Counted from the first letter of the stretch, positions 1 through 26,755 are shown. The stretch: 30,000 nt of DNA from Cristatella mucedo (GCA_009760855.2 WPIO01000054.1:2390001-2420000); one strand, 5' to 3'. The notes: generated by a model from the letters alone, not told the origin. Made by a program: numbers and translations.

Positions 1-163
1 AGGATGTGGAGCAAAGCTGCTGGTGCACTGGTCGAGTTCAACCGCATAAGTGGTGAACTATGCTATTACGCGTCTCGCGCTCTGAGCTACCCGAGCTGAA
101 ACGGCCGGTCGTTACGTCTCAGCCTGTGTCATCTCAGTCTGGGTCCGTTGCGAACGTGCAGCG

Positions 164-291
164 CTTTTGTCAACTTTTTGTCCATTTATTTTGTCAATTC
201 ATTCTGTAAATTTATTTCGTCAATCTATCTCGGCAATTTATTTTGTCAACGTATTACGTCATTTTATTTTGGCAGTTTATTTCGTCAAATT
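164..291. repeat. 13-bp minisatellite, about ten degenerate units
   Basis: From 188 to 291 the sequence divides into eight consecutive 13-base units close to ATTTYGTCAATTT. Two less perfect units precede them from 164. The short open frame across it is a consequence of the repeat and not evidence of a gene. Confidence 0.85.
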
Positions 292-1045
292 CTCGCAATC
301 CCGCGGCGGAAGTAAACGCGACTCGAATAGACACGCGAATCTCGAGTCGACTGGTTTCTTTTGTTCTCCCACCCCCTACCGCCCATCAAGCTGAGCGCGG
401 AGCGAGTAAGCAGCATTTTTAACGATTCACAGCTCACGAGACCAAACTGCGGCACACCAAACGTTGTAGTACCCAGTTAACCCATTTATTCTACCACTTT
501 TATTTATTTATTCCACCACTAAGCCAGAGTCCACTCTGCCGCCGCCGTCTAGGTAGCCGCGCAGCAGATATTCTCGCTGGCTTCCCACGTGATGTGCGAT
601 ATAACGGAGTCGCACGACCAAAGTGGATCAAATTTGTTTTGACGCAACGCACGCCCTGCCCTAACGCGGCGACGGACTCAAACCACAACGGCCGATCGTT
701 ACGTTACGCCCCAGGTTGGGTCCACCGCGAGAGTGTACAACCTTTGTCTATTCATTTTTTCAATAACAAGTGAGTCAAGGAAATCCGTACCCATTGTGCA
801 GACAAGTCTATTTGATAGCAGCTGACGATTACAGGCGTTCACAAGTGGCCATGACGAACATCAACTGCTCTGTGGCCTGGAGCTCAAATCAGCTCCTATG
901 TCATTCCGAGTCAGGAATCCCAACCGCCAGCCAATCTCAAGGCCGTCATCTCTGTGTTCTTCACTGGCAGACCAACTTGGCCCTGCCATAACCGGGAAGA
1001 TTTGTGATGTAATGTAATGTAATGTAATTAATTTTAATCTTTGGA
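292..1045. other. Unassigned region with a diverged internal duplication and a short (GTAAT)n run
   Basis: No gene is recognised. The segment near 686-750 resembles 100-170: both have ACGGCCG-TCGTTACGT, then TGGGTCC, then CTTTTGTC or CTTTGTC. This suggests a diverged dispersed or tandem duplication. At 1006-1027 GTAAT is repeated about four times, like the simple tails left by LINEs. Confidence 0.45.
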
Positions 1046-2575
1046 AAAAGGAGACGCACCCAAGTCCTTCAAATCGGCAATCGTTAGACCTATACTTCAA
1101 GAGCCTGGATTAGATGCAGAGGTCCTTGCAAACCGTCGCCCAGTTTCCCTTCTTCCTTTCTTGGCAAAAGATTCTTGAAAAAACTGTCGCTAAGCAGCTG
1201 GTTGCACATATTGAAAAGAATGAAATGTCAGAAACATTTCAATCGGGATTCAAGAGGCAGCACTCCACTGAAACTGCTCCCCTCCGTGTTAACGATGACA
1301 TTCTACGTGGCAACGACGACAGGAATGTCACCGCCCTGGCTCTGCTAGATCTGTCTGCTGCCTTCGACACCATTTATCGCGATGTTCTGCCTGAACGATT
1401 GAGAACAACCATCGGTCTGGCAGACGAAGCACTGACGTGGTTTAAATCGTACTTGTCTGATCGAGTTCAATCCGTATCGTGCGGGGGGGGGGGTCAGGTC
1501 TCTCACACGAGACGGGTCACCTGTGGAATCCCTCAAGGTTCCGTCTTTTGCTATTCACCATTTATACTAAGCCTCTGGGTAAAGTGATTAAGGCCCATGG
1601 AATAGGATATCACTTTTATGCCGACGAAAACCAACTGTATTTGTCATTAAAACCGTCGGAATCAACTGCAGCAACTGGTAGACTGAATGCTTGCGTTGCC
1701 GACGACATTCAATCCTGGATGCTGGAAAATGTCTCGAAACTAAATGACGATAAAACTGACCTGCTGCCCTAAGCATGCAGCTGGATTACAAGGCTTTGCT
1801 CAACTAATAGGTGTTGCTGTGGTGCGACCATCACCAAGTGCACGAAATTTAGTTTGGTTTTCGATAGCTGCCTAAATTTTAAAAGCTTCAGAAGACTGCT
1901 TCTACAGCGGGCTTCAACAATTTAACTAGCTCCTTAGTTCTGTCTCAAGCTTGATTATTGTAATTCTCTTTTGGCTGGGCCACCAAAGAAAGCAACTAGG
2001 CCACTGCAACTGGCTATGAATATGGCTGCAAGGCTTCAAGTCCCAGCGGTTTGAGCACGTGTCTCCTTTGCTAAAAGAGCTAAGATGGCTGCCAGTTGAT
2101 CAACGGATACAGAGCAAAGTTCTTACACTGACCCACAAAGTCCGCCACGGCTTGGCTCCTTCGTACCTAGCTGAACTGCTGCACTAGTTTCAGCCTCCTC
2201 GTGCCCTCAGATTCTGTAGGGACAATACATTAACTGTTCCATTCCTCAGCTTAAAGACCGTTGGCGACAGAAGCTTTAGCTCTGCAGGTCACGGACTGTG
2301 GAACTTGCTTCCACGATTCGTAACAACTACTTTCCTGCTGACTATGGAACATCCTTTCCAGCGGTACTGAGCTGCTACTTCCATGCTACTCAGTACCAAC
2401 TGAACTCCTGACTCTGCTATGCTTTCCACTTTCTCTTTGTTGCGTGAGATGAAGTCCGTTGGCTACCGAAAGCCGCTTTGCCTGTGAGTGAGCTATACAC
2501 ACCTCTCCTGCGAAACACCGACATAGTCTTTGTGAAGTTGCAGACGGAGATACATTACATTATCCAGCACTTCCT
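1046..2575 (+). mobile_element. Decayed L2/CR1-like LINE ('LINE-B'), RT to 3' end
   Basis: The element begins inside the reverse transcriptase with a segment like [12 protein letters not shown] and then [12 protein letters not shown] frameshift follows, then [26 protein letters not shown] and LALLDLSAAFDTI. A second frameshift near the ten-G run at 1482-1491 precedes FTIYTKPLGKV, the catalytic box as FYADENQLY, and KLNDDKTDLL. After about 1772 the frame is broken by many stops, but KLDYCNSLLAGPP and a C-terminal LKTVGDRSFSSA-like segment remain. The 3' end is TTTGTGAAGTTGCAGACGG, then a short (ACATT)n tail to about 2573. The second active-site Asp of YADD is Glu here. It is a dead 5'-truncated copy on the strand opposite WDR61, downstream of that gene. 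Confidence 0.85.
1114..1772 (+). pseudogene. LINE-B reverse transcriptase remnant (two frames)
   Basis: Two overlapping frames (1114-1587 and 1479-1772) carry successive RT motifs of the L2/CR1 type: SGFKRQHSTET, LDLSAAFDTI, CGIPQGSV, FYADENQLY and LNDDKTDL. The split sits around the poly-G stretch and the GIPQGSV motif. The YADD box reads YADE, so the polymerase would be inactive even if the frame were whole. Confidence 0.85.
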
Positions 2576-3666
2576 CCTCGTATAGTATCGTGTTGCATTC
2601 AGTTGGCTGTCGGTACGGATACCGTATCATTTGTAAACTTGCTTAGACACTCAGAAGCACGTCTGATTTACACTACCATTAATGTCATACAATTAAAGCT
2701 CGGCCTTCAAGACCTTTGCTTGGGCACGAAAGTGCACGCGGCTTTAAAACACGACGCGAAAGGTTACAGAAACGGTCGTCTCATTTCGAAACAAAAAGCC
2801 TTCAATGTTTTACGCAGGAGGCCGTTGCTTGCCAACACTGTAGGGCCATCGGGCACTCCTTAAATTCGAGAGCAGCTTCAGGATAGCCACACAAAGCCGG
2901 AAGGGATAATTTGAAGTAGTCTAAATAGGTTACCAAGCTGACTAGGCTCGAACTCGACCGGATCGATCTGGTTCACCGAGCACTTCCGGTACAGTGCTTT
3001 CTGTAAACGTACCCTTTTTTTGCATCGCATGCTGCTACCCAGCTCTATTGATCACGTCCAACAACGGGTCGACTGGAAGAACTCTGGCTCAGACTCGTGG
3101 AGACCAAAACGACTGACTTCAAGTGAACGTATCGTAGCTGACTATCTACTACCTGTGCTTTCCCAAGTGTTGTAGCTAAGCAGAAAATCTCTCCGCCCAA
3201 AGCACTGGCCTCGCAAAAGCGAAATCGCGATCGTGCTGAATGGGCGCAACTCAGCCGAGGACGAAGGACGCAGGACGCAGCGACTGCGGCTAACATACCG
3301 GCAGCCGCTAGCCGCACGCAGCAGGCGCCGGGAAAAGCAGGCACACTAGTTACACTGTCTTAGCAGCAGTCGCGGCCAGACAAAGACGCGGCCGCCAAAC
3401 GGGCTCACGACCATAACGTTTTATAGCAAGTTGCACGAACAGCTGAGAGCGGCACCAGCCAACCAACCAGAGCTTGGCTCTTCCTTCGCGTCGCTTGTGC
3501 CACAGCCGCTGGCTCGACCTTGACCCAAAGGTCGAGCGATCGCACGAGCAGCAGCCTCTGCCGCTCTCTCTCTCTCTCTCTCTCGAGCTCGATGGCCAGG
3601 GCGCGAATGTAGTCCAGCGGCGAAGGTAACGAACGGAAGTGGCCACTTCCGTAGCTCGGCGGAGTG
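2576..3666. other. Intergenic/3' flank of WDR61
   Basis: No recognisable gene. It includes the 3' UTR of WDR61 next to 3667 and a 22-bp CT run at 3563-3584 (GA in the transcript). Short open frames on both strands have no family resemblance I can recognise. Confidence 0.5.
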
Positions 3667-19846
<16,180 letters not shown>

Positions 19847-19877
19847 CGCCGGTTAGCCTTGCCATGATCGCGGCTGT

Positions 19878-19919
19878 GCACATGTTGTGGCGCACATGTT
19901 GTGGCGCATATGTTGCGGC
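19878..19919. repeat. 14-bp tandem repeat, three units
   Basis: CACATGTTGTGGCG occurs twice followed by CATATGTTGCGGCG. It lies 31 bp upstream of the candidate WDR61 start, so it would be in the 5' UTR or proximal promoter and adds upstream ATGs in the sense strand. Confidence 0.9.
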
Positions 19920-20674
19920 GTTTTCAGCCCGGCACATCGGCTCTCGTTACGATCGCATGATGACAAGGGGCGCGAGAGAGCCGCTAACACGATTGATTGC
20001 GCCGATCAAGTGACGACAAAGGGGTTGCGCACGCGCTACGCTCAGCCTCGGACTTTTCATGTGGCCCAGAGCGGTGGCAGTCTTGCAGAGCTAACTCAGA
20101 GTTGACTTTCGTAATCCCTACTATTGTGTAGCTGCTTCTTTTAAGCAGCATCTGCTAAGATCTACACGACAAATCGCCATTCGATCGCTGCTGCACTATT
20201 TTCTTATCGGACAAGGAGAATGTTAGCATACAGCTGACAAGCTTTCCAACGAAGTCCTCGCGATGACAAAAGGCACGATTGATCAGGCTAGAACGACTAC
20301 GAACTCGTTAGGTCCCACGATGCTATAATCAACGGTAGCAATTGGTGTATCACAGCTACTGTGATCCAGAGCTGCACACATGGTCGACCTAGACTAGACT
20401 CCTACTGGTGGCATGTATCGGCGTTAGAACGTGGTGACGCTAAATAAATAAATAAAATGCTGCTGGCATGAAATCCGGACCTTTTGCTTCGCATGCAGGT
20501 AAACTTTTAGCAAAAGCTCCAGCTATAAGCTGCCTGCAGAAAAAGGAAAATGTACACGAGCCTGAGCCAACAGCAGTAGCAAAAAATGACTGCCGCCATG
20601 ACTTTTACCCAGCCTTCCTACGATAGAGAAAAGGTAGCATGATCCACGGTGGTCTCGGGAGATAAGGAGCAACG
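19920..20674. other. Upstream flank of WDR61
   Basis: This should contain the WDR61 promoter. I see no TATA box or other element that I can place with confidence. Confidence 0.4.
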
Positions 20675-20755
20675 GTAATGCAATGCAATGTGTCTTCTCC
20701 ATCTGTAAGTCCTCAAAGACTATGTGGGCGTCGCGCAGGAGAGCTTTGCGTATGG
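20675..20755 (-). mobile_element. LINE-B 3' tail fragment
   Basis: Read on the minus strand: GCTCTCCTGCG-GAC, CCCACATAGTCTTTGAGGAC, then TTACAGATGGAGA and CATTGCATTGCATTACC. It aligns with LINE-B's terminus at 2500-2573 (CTCTCCTGCGAAACACC, then GACATAGTCTTTGTG). Only the last 80 or so bases are left. Confidence 0.7.
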
Positions 20756-21085
20756 AAAATCATCTTACGATTAAAACACTCCGACAACACTGACGAGCAT
20801 GCACCAGGCAAATGGAATTTCGCAGGTTAATTGCATCGCATCTGCTCTCACGGCGATAACGCGAGGCTGATCGATGCAGACAGAAAAAGTGTCCGAAAAC
20901 ACACACCGTTTATATCGACAGCGTGTGCACCTGGAAATTCTTACTATAAATTAATTACATTATTAAAATAACTAAATTATAATTAAGGATAAGTAATAAT
21001 GCTTACCGGCACCTGGACCACCGACGACAATCGCTTGGCCTTCATTCGATATAAAATTAATTATTTACTATTGTAACTCAATTTT

Positions 21086-21229
21086 TTAAACGTCAGCACA
21101 GTGTAGGTACTTCAGTTTCCTGCGCGACGTCTCTGGGACGCGTCGTGCCAAACCACTTGTGCCATTCTTGGCGTATAGGTGCGCTAGGAACTCATCACCT
21201 TGGACTAACACATAGCTTCCTTGCCGAGT
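21086..21229 (-). CDS. Speculative terminal exon of an unknown gene
   Basis: A 47-codon phase-0 frame ends in TAA and is preceded by a good 3' splice site: CCACCCGTTTTACAG with a CTAAC branch-point-like motif about 28 nt upstream. The peptide begins TRQGSYVLVQGDEFLAHL and ends KLKYLHCADV. I do not recognise the family. No matching upstream exon was found in the 21230-22500 stretch. Chance openness of this length is quite possible. Confidence 0.2.
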   Translation of the reverse strand, partial: TRQGSYVLVQGDEFLAHLYAKNGTSGLARRVPETSRRKLKYLHCADV

Positions 21230-22507
21230 CTGTAAAACGGGTGGTCATATGTTAGCTGCAGGCACACATCTACACTATGCAGCACTGTACTCGGTGATAA
21301 CTGCACACATCATTCGTATTCGTTAATGCTACCCCGGCGGCTTTGCACAACACCAGCGAGTTCGATTACCCTAAAGCTCCAGCATGCGCCATGACAAATA
21401 ATGGAGCCGGGCGACCACAATGCTTTCAAAATAACACTACTCACTATTCAAGAGAACGTACGTGCACAATAGAACAGCTGCTTTCGCCGCGAAGAAACGA
21501 TTAGGCAGAGGGCGAGGCGCCGGGCTCGAAAAACCTGGGCCTGATATCCCAGAATTCAGACTTACGAATACCAAGAAATCCGATTCTGTTAGCAGATTTT
21601 TAGGTTAGCGTTGACTATAATTAAGTACGCTTTACCGCGGCAGAATGCATGAGTGTTTAAGAGGAGCATTAAGACTTCGAAGACAATGCAATGCCTGCAT
21701 GGCAACGAGCGCTGAACCCACCAGCGACATCCTCGAGGGCGATAAAGCTCAGCAATGGACTCGTTGTGAGGATTCGTTGAGGGCGCCAGCCGTGTTGCCT
21801 GGCAATTCTGTGCAGCCGAAGAATGGCGACCAGGCGCAGTCGATTCTGTGCAAATATATGTAAATTTAATTTAAGCATACAAAATCTAAAACTGTGGGAA
21901 ATTGAAGAAGTTTGATAGTTAGGCTGCTTTGTTGGCTTGGGAAAAATGCCCACTAGGTGCGTACACCCTGAGCACCCATCGCCGTAATTTTCTTAGGCCA
22001 CGTAACATCCGCGACTTCTAAATGTGATTTAATTTGAATATTATTTCATGGATACACATACGGTTGCACCTACATTTCGCTCTCATGCATGCCTACAACA
22101 CGCTATAAACACGAGTCTATCCGAACGTTAGGGGTAACTCCGGGAACTCTGCTAGCGGAAGTCGAGTCGCCTTGCCCAGAAGACTTCTGAGCATAAACTC
22201 GTGAGATTTGGACGTGATCGTACGCATATCGTCCGAAGACTTGCTCATAATTCAAAGCTTTGACACTGACCTTGCCTAGGGGATTACGAACACTTGCGTG
22301 ATTCAGGCACGGGGTATTTTTCTGGAATGAGTACAATTTTCCAATTAGTCCCGGCAGGGTGAGGGGGCCGGGACAGAATCGCTGACTAAAGCATGTCCCA
22401 AACAAATTTTGAGCTTTAAACGCGGGTGAACCCTGTGGCAAGGTAGGCAGAATTAAATATGCAATTCGGTGTATCTTACACGTTTAACAGCCGCCAGAGA
22501 CCCATGT
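21230..22507. other. Unassigned flank
   Basis: No recognised gene or repeat. The 112-codon minus-strand frame (22103-22441) and 72-codon plus-strand frame (21645-21863) have no motif I know. Confidence 0.45.
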
Positions 22508-22704
22508 TCAGCTCGAAATCTAGGTGTCATGTTCCAAAGTGACCTCTCGCTAGACGACCACATCAGCTCCACAGTCAAGTCCGCCTACTTTCAGCTACAT
22601 AAAATTGCTAAAATTCGGGCTTGTTTAGATAAGGATACCACGTAAAAGTTGGTCGATGCATTTGTGACATTCCGTCTTCACTTCTGTAACTCACTGCTTA
22701 CTAG
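22508..22704 (+). mobile_element. Old LINE-A copy, left part
   Basis: It matches 25895-26091 of the long LINE-A at nucleotide level. It encodes SARNLGV-FQSDLSLDDHIS and SAYFQLHKIAKIRACLDKDT, with a stop at the following codon (TAA for TCC) and other changes. It stops exactly where the TG...CA insertion begins and resumes at 26896. Confidence 0.93.
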
Positions 22705-23885
22705 TGTAGCGCCCTGCTGGCCTTGGCTGAATTTTAGCACGAACAAGAGCTGTTCAGAGGCGGGCTAGAACTCCTTTGTCCTGGAGCAGTGAGCCAGAGA
22801 GGAGCGTCAGTGCGGTTAGAGAGGAAGCGCTTAGGAGCAAGCCAGGAAGCTCTCTGACCAGTGGTGGCGAGTCGGCCTTTAGAATTGGTCCGATACCCGC
22901 GGGAGCGGCTGACTGATGTTGGCTGGCCTGTCAACCTTCGCCATCACTCTGTCCTAAAAGAATCGTCTGGAACCCATTCGCCATTCAATCTGGACAGAGG
23001 GGACATTCCAGTGGCCTAGTGCTGCTATTAATTCCTTACCGTAATGGGCCATGGTGTCGGGCCCAATACCACTAAGCTCTTGCCCAATTGTCTCAGCTAA
23101 GTATTTAAGAGTCGAGTGACGCTCGCTCTTGGTCTTTGGTCTCTTCTGGTCTTTTGGTCTTCTGTCCGGCTCTGCGCTTCGACGCCGTCGAGCACTCGTT
23201 TCTCTGAAAGCGAGGGAGGAGGGCGGGCTGTCCGCCGACGATGGACGGAACAGGACAAGACAGCGCTAGGAGGATTCGGTGGACTCTACCGAATACGGTC
23301 GTATCGCGCCCGAGCTGGCATTTTGTGATTCTTTTGTGTGTTTTGTGTGTGCGCGCTAGCACGTGGTCTCGGTATAGGGATTTGCCGGTGCGAGCTAGGC
23401 GTAGTTGGTGTGTGTGGAGTAATCCTGCCGCACTGGTGGAAACTGAGTTCTAGTTCCCGGTCGGGGTTTAGACTCTGGTTCGGGCTCCGTCTATTCGGGT
23501 CGTTTCCCATTGTACACGTAAGCAGCCCCAGTGTGGAGAAGTATTCCCTCCGCAAGAGTGCTTGAGGTGGCGTGTGTGGAGTATTCCTGCCGCACTGTGG
23601 GAAACCTAGTTCTAGTTCTCCGGGTAGGGTTTAGGCTCCGGTTCGCGCTTCAGTGTGGAGAAGTAGTGTTTAAGTTGGCGTGTTTGGGGTATTCCCTCGG
23701 CACAAGTTGGAACGGATTCCTAGTTCTCCAGTTAGGGTTTAGGGTCCGGGTCACGCTCAGTGTGTAGGAGTATTCCCTCCGCAAGAGTGTTGGTGCAGTT
23801 GAGAACGTGCGAGGAGTGCTAAGATAAAGCTGAACTAGACGAGCAGCGACTTTGTGCGCTTGCGAATAAAGTTCATTAAAAACCC
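22705..23885 (+). mobile_element. Probable solo LTR (left part), split by a LINE
   Basis: The insertion starts TGTAGCGCC at 22705 and ends GGCGTTACA at 26895, flanked by CTAG on both sides. This fits LTR termini (TG...CA) with a 4-bp target duplication. Inside are a TATA-like TATTTAAG (23101), an AATAAA (23865-23870) and, at 23400-23800, three imperfect tandem units of roughly 100-170 bp. No gag or pol is present, so a solo LTR or a non-autonomous element is likely. Orientation is inferred from the AATAAA. Confidence 0.6.
23400..23800. repeat. Imperfect ~100-170-bp tandem repeat inside the LTR-like element
   Basis: Three units share GTGTGTGGAGTATTCCTGCC, GCACT-GTGGAAAC, AGTTCTAGTTC, GGGTTTAG, CAGTGTGGAGAAGTA and TTCCCTCCGCAAGAGTG. 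Starts are at about 23411, 23574 and 23675. Each carries a GGGTTTAG-type motif. Confidence 0.75.
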
Positions 23886-26523
23886 CAATTTGTGTGTCTC
23901 TCTTTCCAATGCACGCCGTGGACTCACGACCTCCTTTAGTAACGATAAGCAGTCTTTTGAATCAATTGTCCTGGTCTCACCCGAAACCAAGCTACCGATA
24001 GTGGCAGTAGTCTATCGCCCACCAGGTACCAAATCCTCCTTTATCTCAGATTTCTCCGATCTCATTTCGATTCTGTGTGCAAGAAATCGATCCTTCCTCG
24101 TTATGGGTGATTTCAACGTTCACTTTGATAACTTATCTGACGCGTTCAGCACCGAATTTCGTACATTGACAGACTCATTATCTCTTGTGACTCATGTGCA
24201 TGGCCCTACCCACATCAAGGGTCACACACTCGACCAAATTTTCTCATATAACTGCACTTTGTCATCACCAGTTATCACCAAATCCTGCTTATCTGACCAT
24301 ATGCAGATCTCATTCAATCTACAGTGTGTGCCCACATTCTCCTCTAAAATAACCTGTGAATCGCGAAACCTCAAGACCCTTGACATCGATGCTGTCCGTG
24401 CGAGCATATCTGCTTCATCTTTGCTGGACAGTCCTCCCTCCGATCTGTCATCACTGGTAGATTGCTACAACACGACACTAGCTGACACGCTCGACGAGTT
24501 TGCACCTTTGACAAAGCGCACTGTGCGCCCCCGCCCAGACGGCTTATGGTTTACCACAGACATTAAACTAGCCAAGTCTACTAAACGAAAGCTTGAAAAG
24601 GCATACAAAAGATCCGGACTAACTGTCCATCGACAGGCATATGAAGACTACTGTAGGTCGTACCAATCGATCCTAGCAAAGGCTAAGTCTAGCTTCTATA
24701 GAAACATTGTTGAATCACAGATGCACAATCCAAAAATGCTGATGTCGACAATAAATCATCTCCTACACCGTTCCCAGGTTAGCTCCTTACCAGATGATCC
24801 TTGTGATGATCTAGCCGATCGCTTCTCTCGATTCTTTGTGCAGAAGATAGACAAAATCAGGGAATCCATCCCTGCGATGACAACCTTCCCACTAGAATGC
24901 TGTTCCTCGGTTCCTGGCTGCGCCTCAATGTCTGCATTTAAACAGGTCACTAGTGATGTAGTCCTAAAGCTCGTATCTCAATCAAAGAAGACAACAAGTC
25001 CACTGGACCCTATTCCCACTGTCCTGCTCCTACGTTGCATTGATCTGCTGCTGCCATGCATAACCAACATCATTAATATGTCATTAGCTTCAGGTCAGGT
25101 CCCAGCACCTTTCAAAAAAGCTGTAGTCAGGCCACTTCTCAAGAAAGCTACACTAGACCAAGAGAACTTAAGCAACTACCGCCCAGTCTACCTTCTACCA
25201 TTCCTATCAAAGACACTGGAACGGGTCGTGGCAGACCAGCTGAACTCGTATATCGAAACCTCACACCTTGCTAGTAAGTTCCAGTCTGGCTTTAGAGCTA
25301 ATCACTCCACAGAGTCAGCATTGCTTCGGGTATACAACGACCTACTTAGGAATGCAGACATGAGTAGAGTGTCTCTTCTTGTTTTGCTCGATCTTTCGGC
25401 AGCTTTTGATACCATCGATCACAAAGTACTTCTAGAGCGCCTCTCATCTCGCCTGGGCATCACTGGCACTGCTCTGCAGTGGTTCAGGTCCTATCTCAGT
25501 GGGAGACTCCAGAGTGTTGACGTGAATGGACAAAGATCATCTGAAGTACCTCTGAAATATGGAGTACCTCAGGGCTCTGTGCTAGGTCCGGTCCTTTTCA
25601 CGGTTTATACTCTCCCTCTCGCTGATGTGATTGCCAAGCACAATCTAGGCTTTCACTTCTATGCGGACGACACTCAGTTGTACCTTTGCTTTGATCCCTC
25701 CCAGCCTTCGAGCACCTCAAATTCTCTCAACTCACTTGCCGCATGCATTGATGACATCCGATCATGGATGGCAGCAAATTTTCTAAAACTAAACGATGAT
25801 AAAACTAACTTACTAGTTATGGGCAAACCTAGTGTTATTCAGAAATTGGAAAGGCTGACTTTCAAAATTGGCTCTGCCAGCATATCTCCAGTTGCATCAG
25901 CTCGAAATCTAGGTGTCATATTCCAAAGCGACCTCTCGTTAGACGACCACATCAGCTCCACAGTCAAATCAGCCTATTTTCAGCTTCATAACATTGCTAA
26001 AATTAGGGCTTGTTTAGATAAGGATACCACGTCCAAGTTGGTCCATGCATTCGTGACATCTCGTCTCGACTTCTGCAACTCACTGCTTACTGGCCTACCA
26101 GCATGTGCGATCAGGCGATTGCAGCTGGTGCAAAACTCTGCAGCTAGGCTTGTCTGTCGTGAGCGTCGCAGTTGCCACATTACTCCACTTCTCGCCGACC
26201 TGCACTGGTTACCAGTCAAGCAACGGATTGACTTCAAGGTTTTGTCGCTCACTTTTAGGTCTCTTCATTCTATGGCTCCAGCCTATCTTTCAGATATACT
26301 ACCCCATCAGGCCAAGCATCGTACCACTCGCTTTTCGGAATCCAACAGTCTAGAAATACCTCGTACAAACCTTAAATCCTTTGGAGACCGTGCATTTAGC
26401 TCGTATGCTCACACAGCCTGGAACTCCCTCCCGACCTGCATCAGAACATCCCCTGACCTGACCACATTTAAAAGAAACTTAAAAACATACCTATTTAGGA
26501 CAGCGTTTAGTGGGTCCTTGTGA
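23854..26523 (+). CDS. LINE-A ORF2-type protein: partial endonuclease plus reverse transcriptase
   Basis: An 889-codon open frame. About residues 1-10 derive from sequence inferred to be the host LTR. From there it enters an apurinic-type endonuclease in its middle: VAVVYRPPG (near 50), LVMGDFNVHF (near 84) and SDHMQISF (near 148). RT motifs follow from about 418: FKKAVVRPLLKK, SGFRANHSTESALLR, LVLLDLSAAFDTIDHKVLLE (near 509), YGVPQGSVLGPVLFT, and the catalytic FYADDTQLYL (near 601). The C-terminal part, with LVHAFVTSRLDFCNSLLTGL, LHWLPVKQRIDFKVL and WNSLPTCIRTSPDLTTFKRN, is typical of L2/CR1 elements. Full elements carry about 100 more N-terminal endonuclease residues, including catalytic ones, so this copy should not retrotranspose alone. 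The RT frame has no break, which suggests a fairly recent insertion. Confidence 0.9.
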   Translation: MRLRIKFIKNPNLCVSLSNARRGLTTSFSNDKQSFESIVLVSPETKLPIVAVVYRPPGTKSSFISDFSDLISILCARNRSFLVMGDFNVHFDNLSDAFSTEFRTLTDSLSLVTHVHGPTHIKGHTLDQIFSYNCTLSSPVITKSCLSDHMQISFNLQCVPTFSSKITCESRNLKTLDIDAVRASISASSLLDSPPSDLSSLVDCYNTTLADTLDEFAPLTKRTVRPRPDGLWFTTDIKLAKSTKRKLEKAYKRSGLTVHRQAYEDYCRSYQSILAKAKSSFYRNIVESQMHNPKMLMSTINHLLHRSQVSSLPDDPCDDLADRFSRFFVQKIDKIRESIPAMTTFPLECCSSVPGCASMSAFKQVTSDVVLKLVSQSKKTTSPLDPIPTVLLLRCIDLLLPCITNIINMSLASGQVPAPFKKAVVRPLLKKATLDQENLSNYRPVYLLPFLSKTLERVVADQLNSYIETSHLASKFQSGFRANHSTESALLRVYNDLLRNADMSRVSLLVLLDLSAAFDTIDHKVLLERLSSRLGITGTALQWFRSYLSGRLQSVDVNGQRSSEVPLKYGVPQGSVLGPVLFTVYTLPLADVIAKHNLGFHFYADDTQLYLCFDPSQPSSTSNSLNSLAACIDDIRSWMAANFLKLNDDKTNLLVMGKPSVIQKLERLTFKIGSASISPVASARNLGVIFQSDLSLDDHISSTVKSAYFQLHNIAKIRACLDKDTTSKLVHAFVTSRLDFCNSLLTGLPACAIRRLQLVQNSAARLVCRERRSCHITPLLADLHWLPVKQRIDFKVLSLTFRSLHSMAPAYLSDILPHQAKHRTTRFSESNSLEIPRTNLKSFGDRAFSSYAHTAWNSLPTCIRTSPDLTTFKRNLKTYLFRTAFSGSL

Positions 26524-26755
26524 TTCGTCCTCGATGTGCTTATGCGTGCTGACACTGTTCATGCTGCCACTAACCACATTTGCATGCTGACCCAGTGCAT
26601 GTAACCCCTAACCATGTTGTTTTTCAAGCATGATTTTACTTACTATTCTATTGCGTATCACTTTGCAGCAAATGTAAAGCGCCTAGAAAGAGATTTAAGT
26701 TCTCTAAGGGCGCTTTATCAAGTGCAATATTATTATTATTATTATATTATTATTA
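23881..26755 (+). mobile_element. LINE-A (L2/CR1-type non-LTR retrotransposon), 5'-truncated, otherwise intact
   Basis: The element enters partway through the endonuclease domain and runs through RT, the C-terminal domain, a 230-bp 3' UTR, a terminal hairpin (26674-26716) and an (ATT)n tail. The 5' border near 23881-23890 is inferred: upstream sequence looks like LTR with AATAAA, and the N-terminal third of the endonuclease is missing. At least four partial relatives occur in the window (6655, 6979, 22508, 26896), so the family has been active here repeatedly. Confidence 0.88.
26674..26716 (+). other. LINE-A 3' terminal hairpin
   Basis: The outer stem TAAAGCGCC pairs with GGGCGCTTTA and an inner AGAGA pairs with TCTCT. 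The same fold occurs at 7256-7298 and in minus orientation at 6680-6725, and in related form at 15000-15040, 15595-15640 and in SINE family 1. In this LINE group the 3' end is the reverse-transcriptase recognition site; that role here is inferred. Confidence 0.75.

Noticed and set aside
2603-2863. 86-codon plus-strand frame
   Set aside because: No recognisable family, no splice or codon evidence; consistent with chance.
21006-21048. Adenylate-kinase-like P-loop exon (EGQAIVVGGPGAG before GTAAGC)
   Set aside because: Only about 13 residues. No following exon with KGTQ-like sequence was found in the 1.1 kb before WDR61, so it was kept only as a note.
22103-22441. 112-codon minus-strand frame
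   Set aside because: No motif recognised and no splice context; cannot be supported as a gene.
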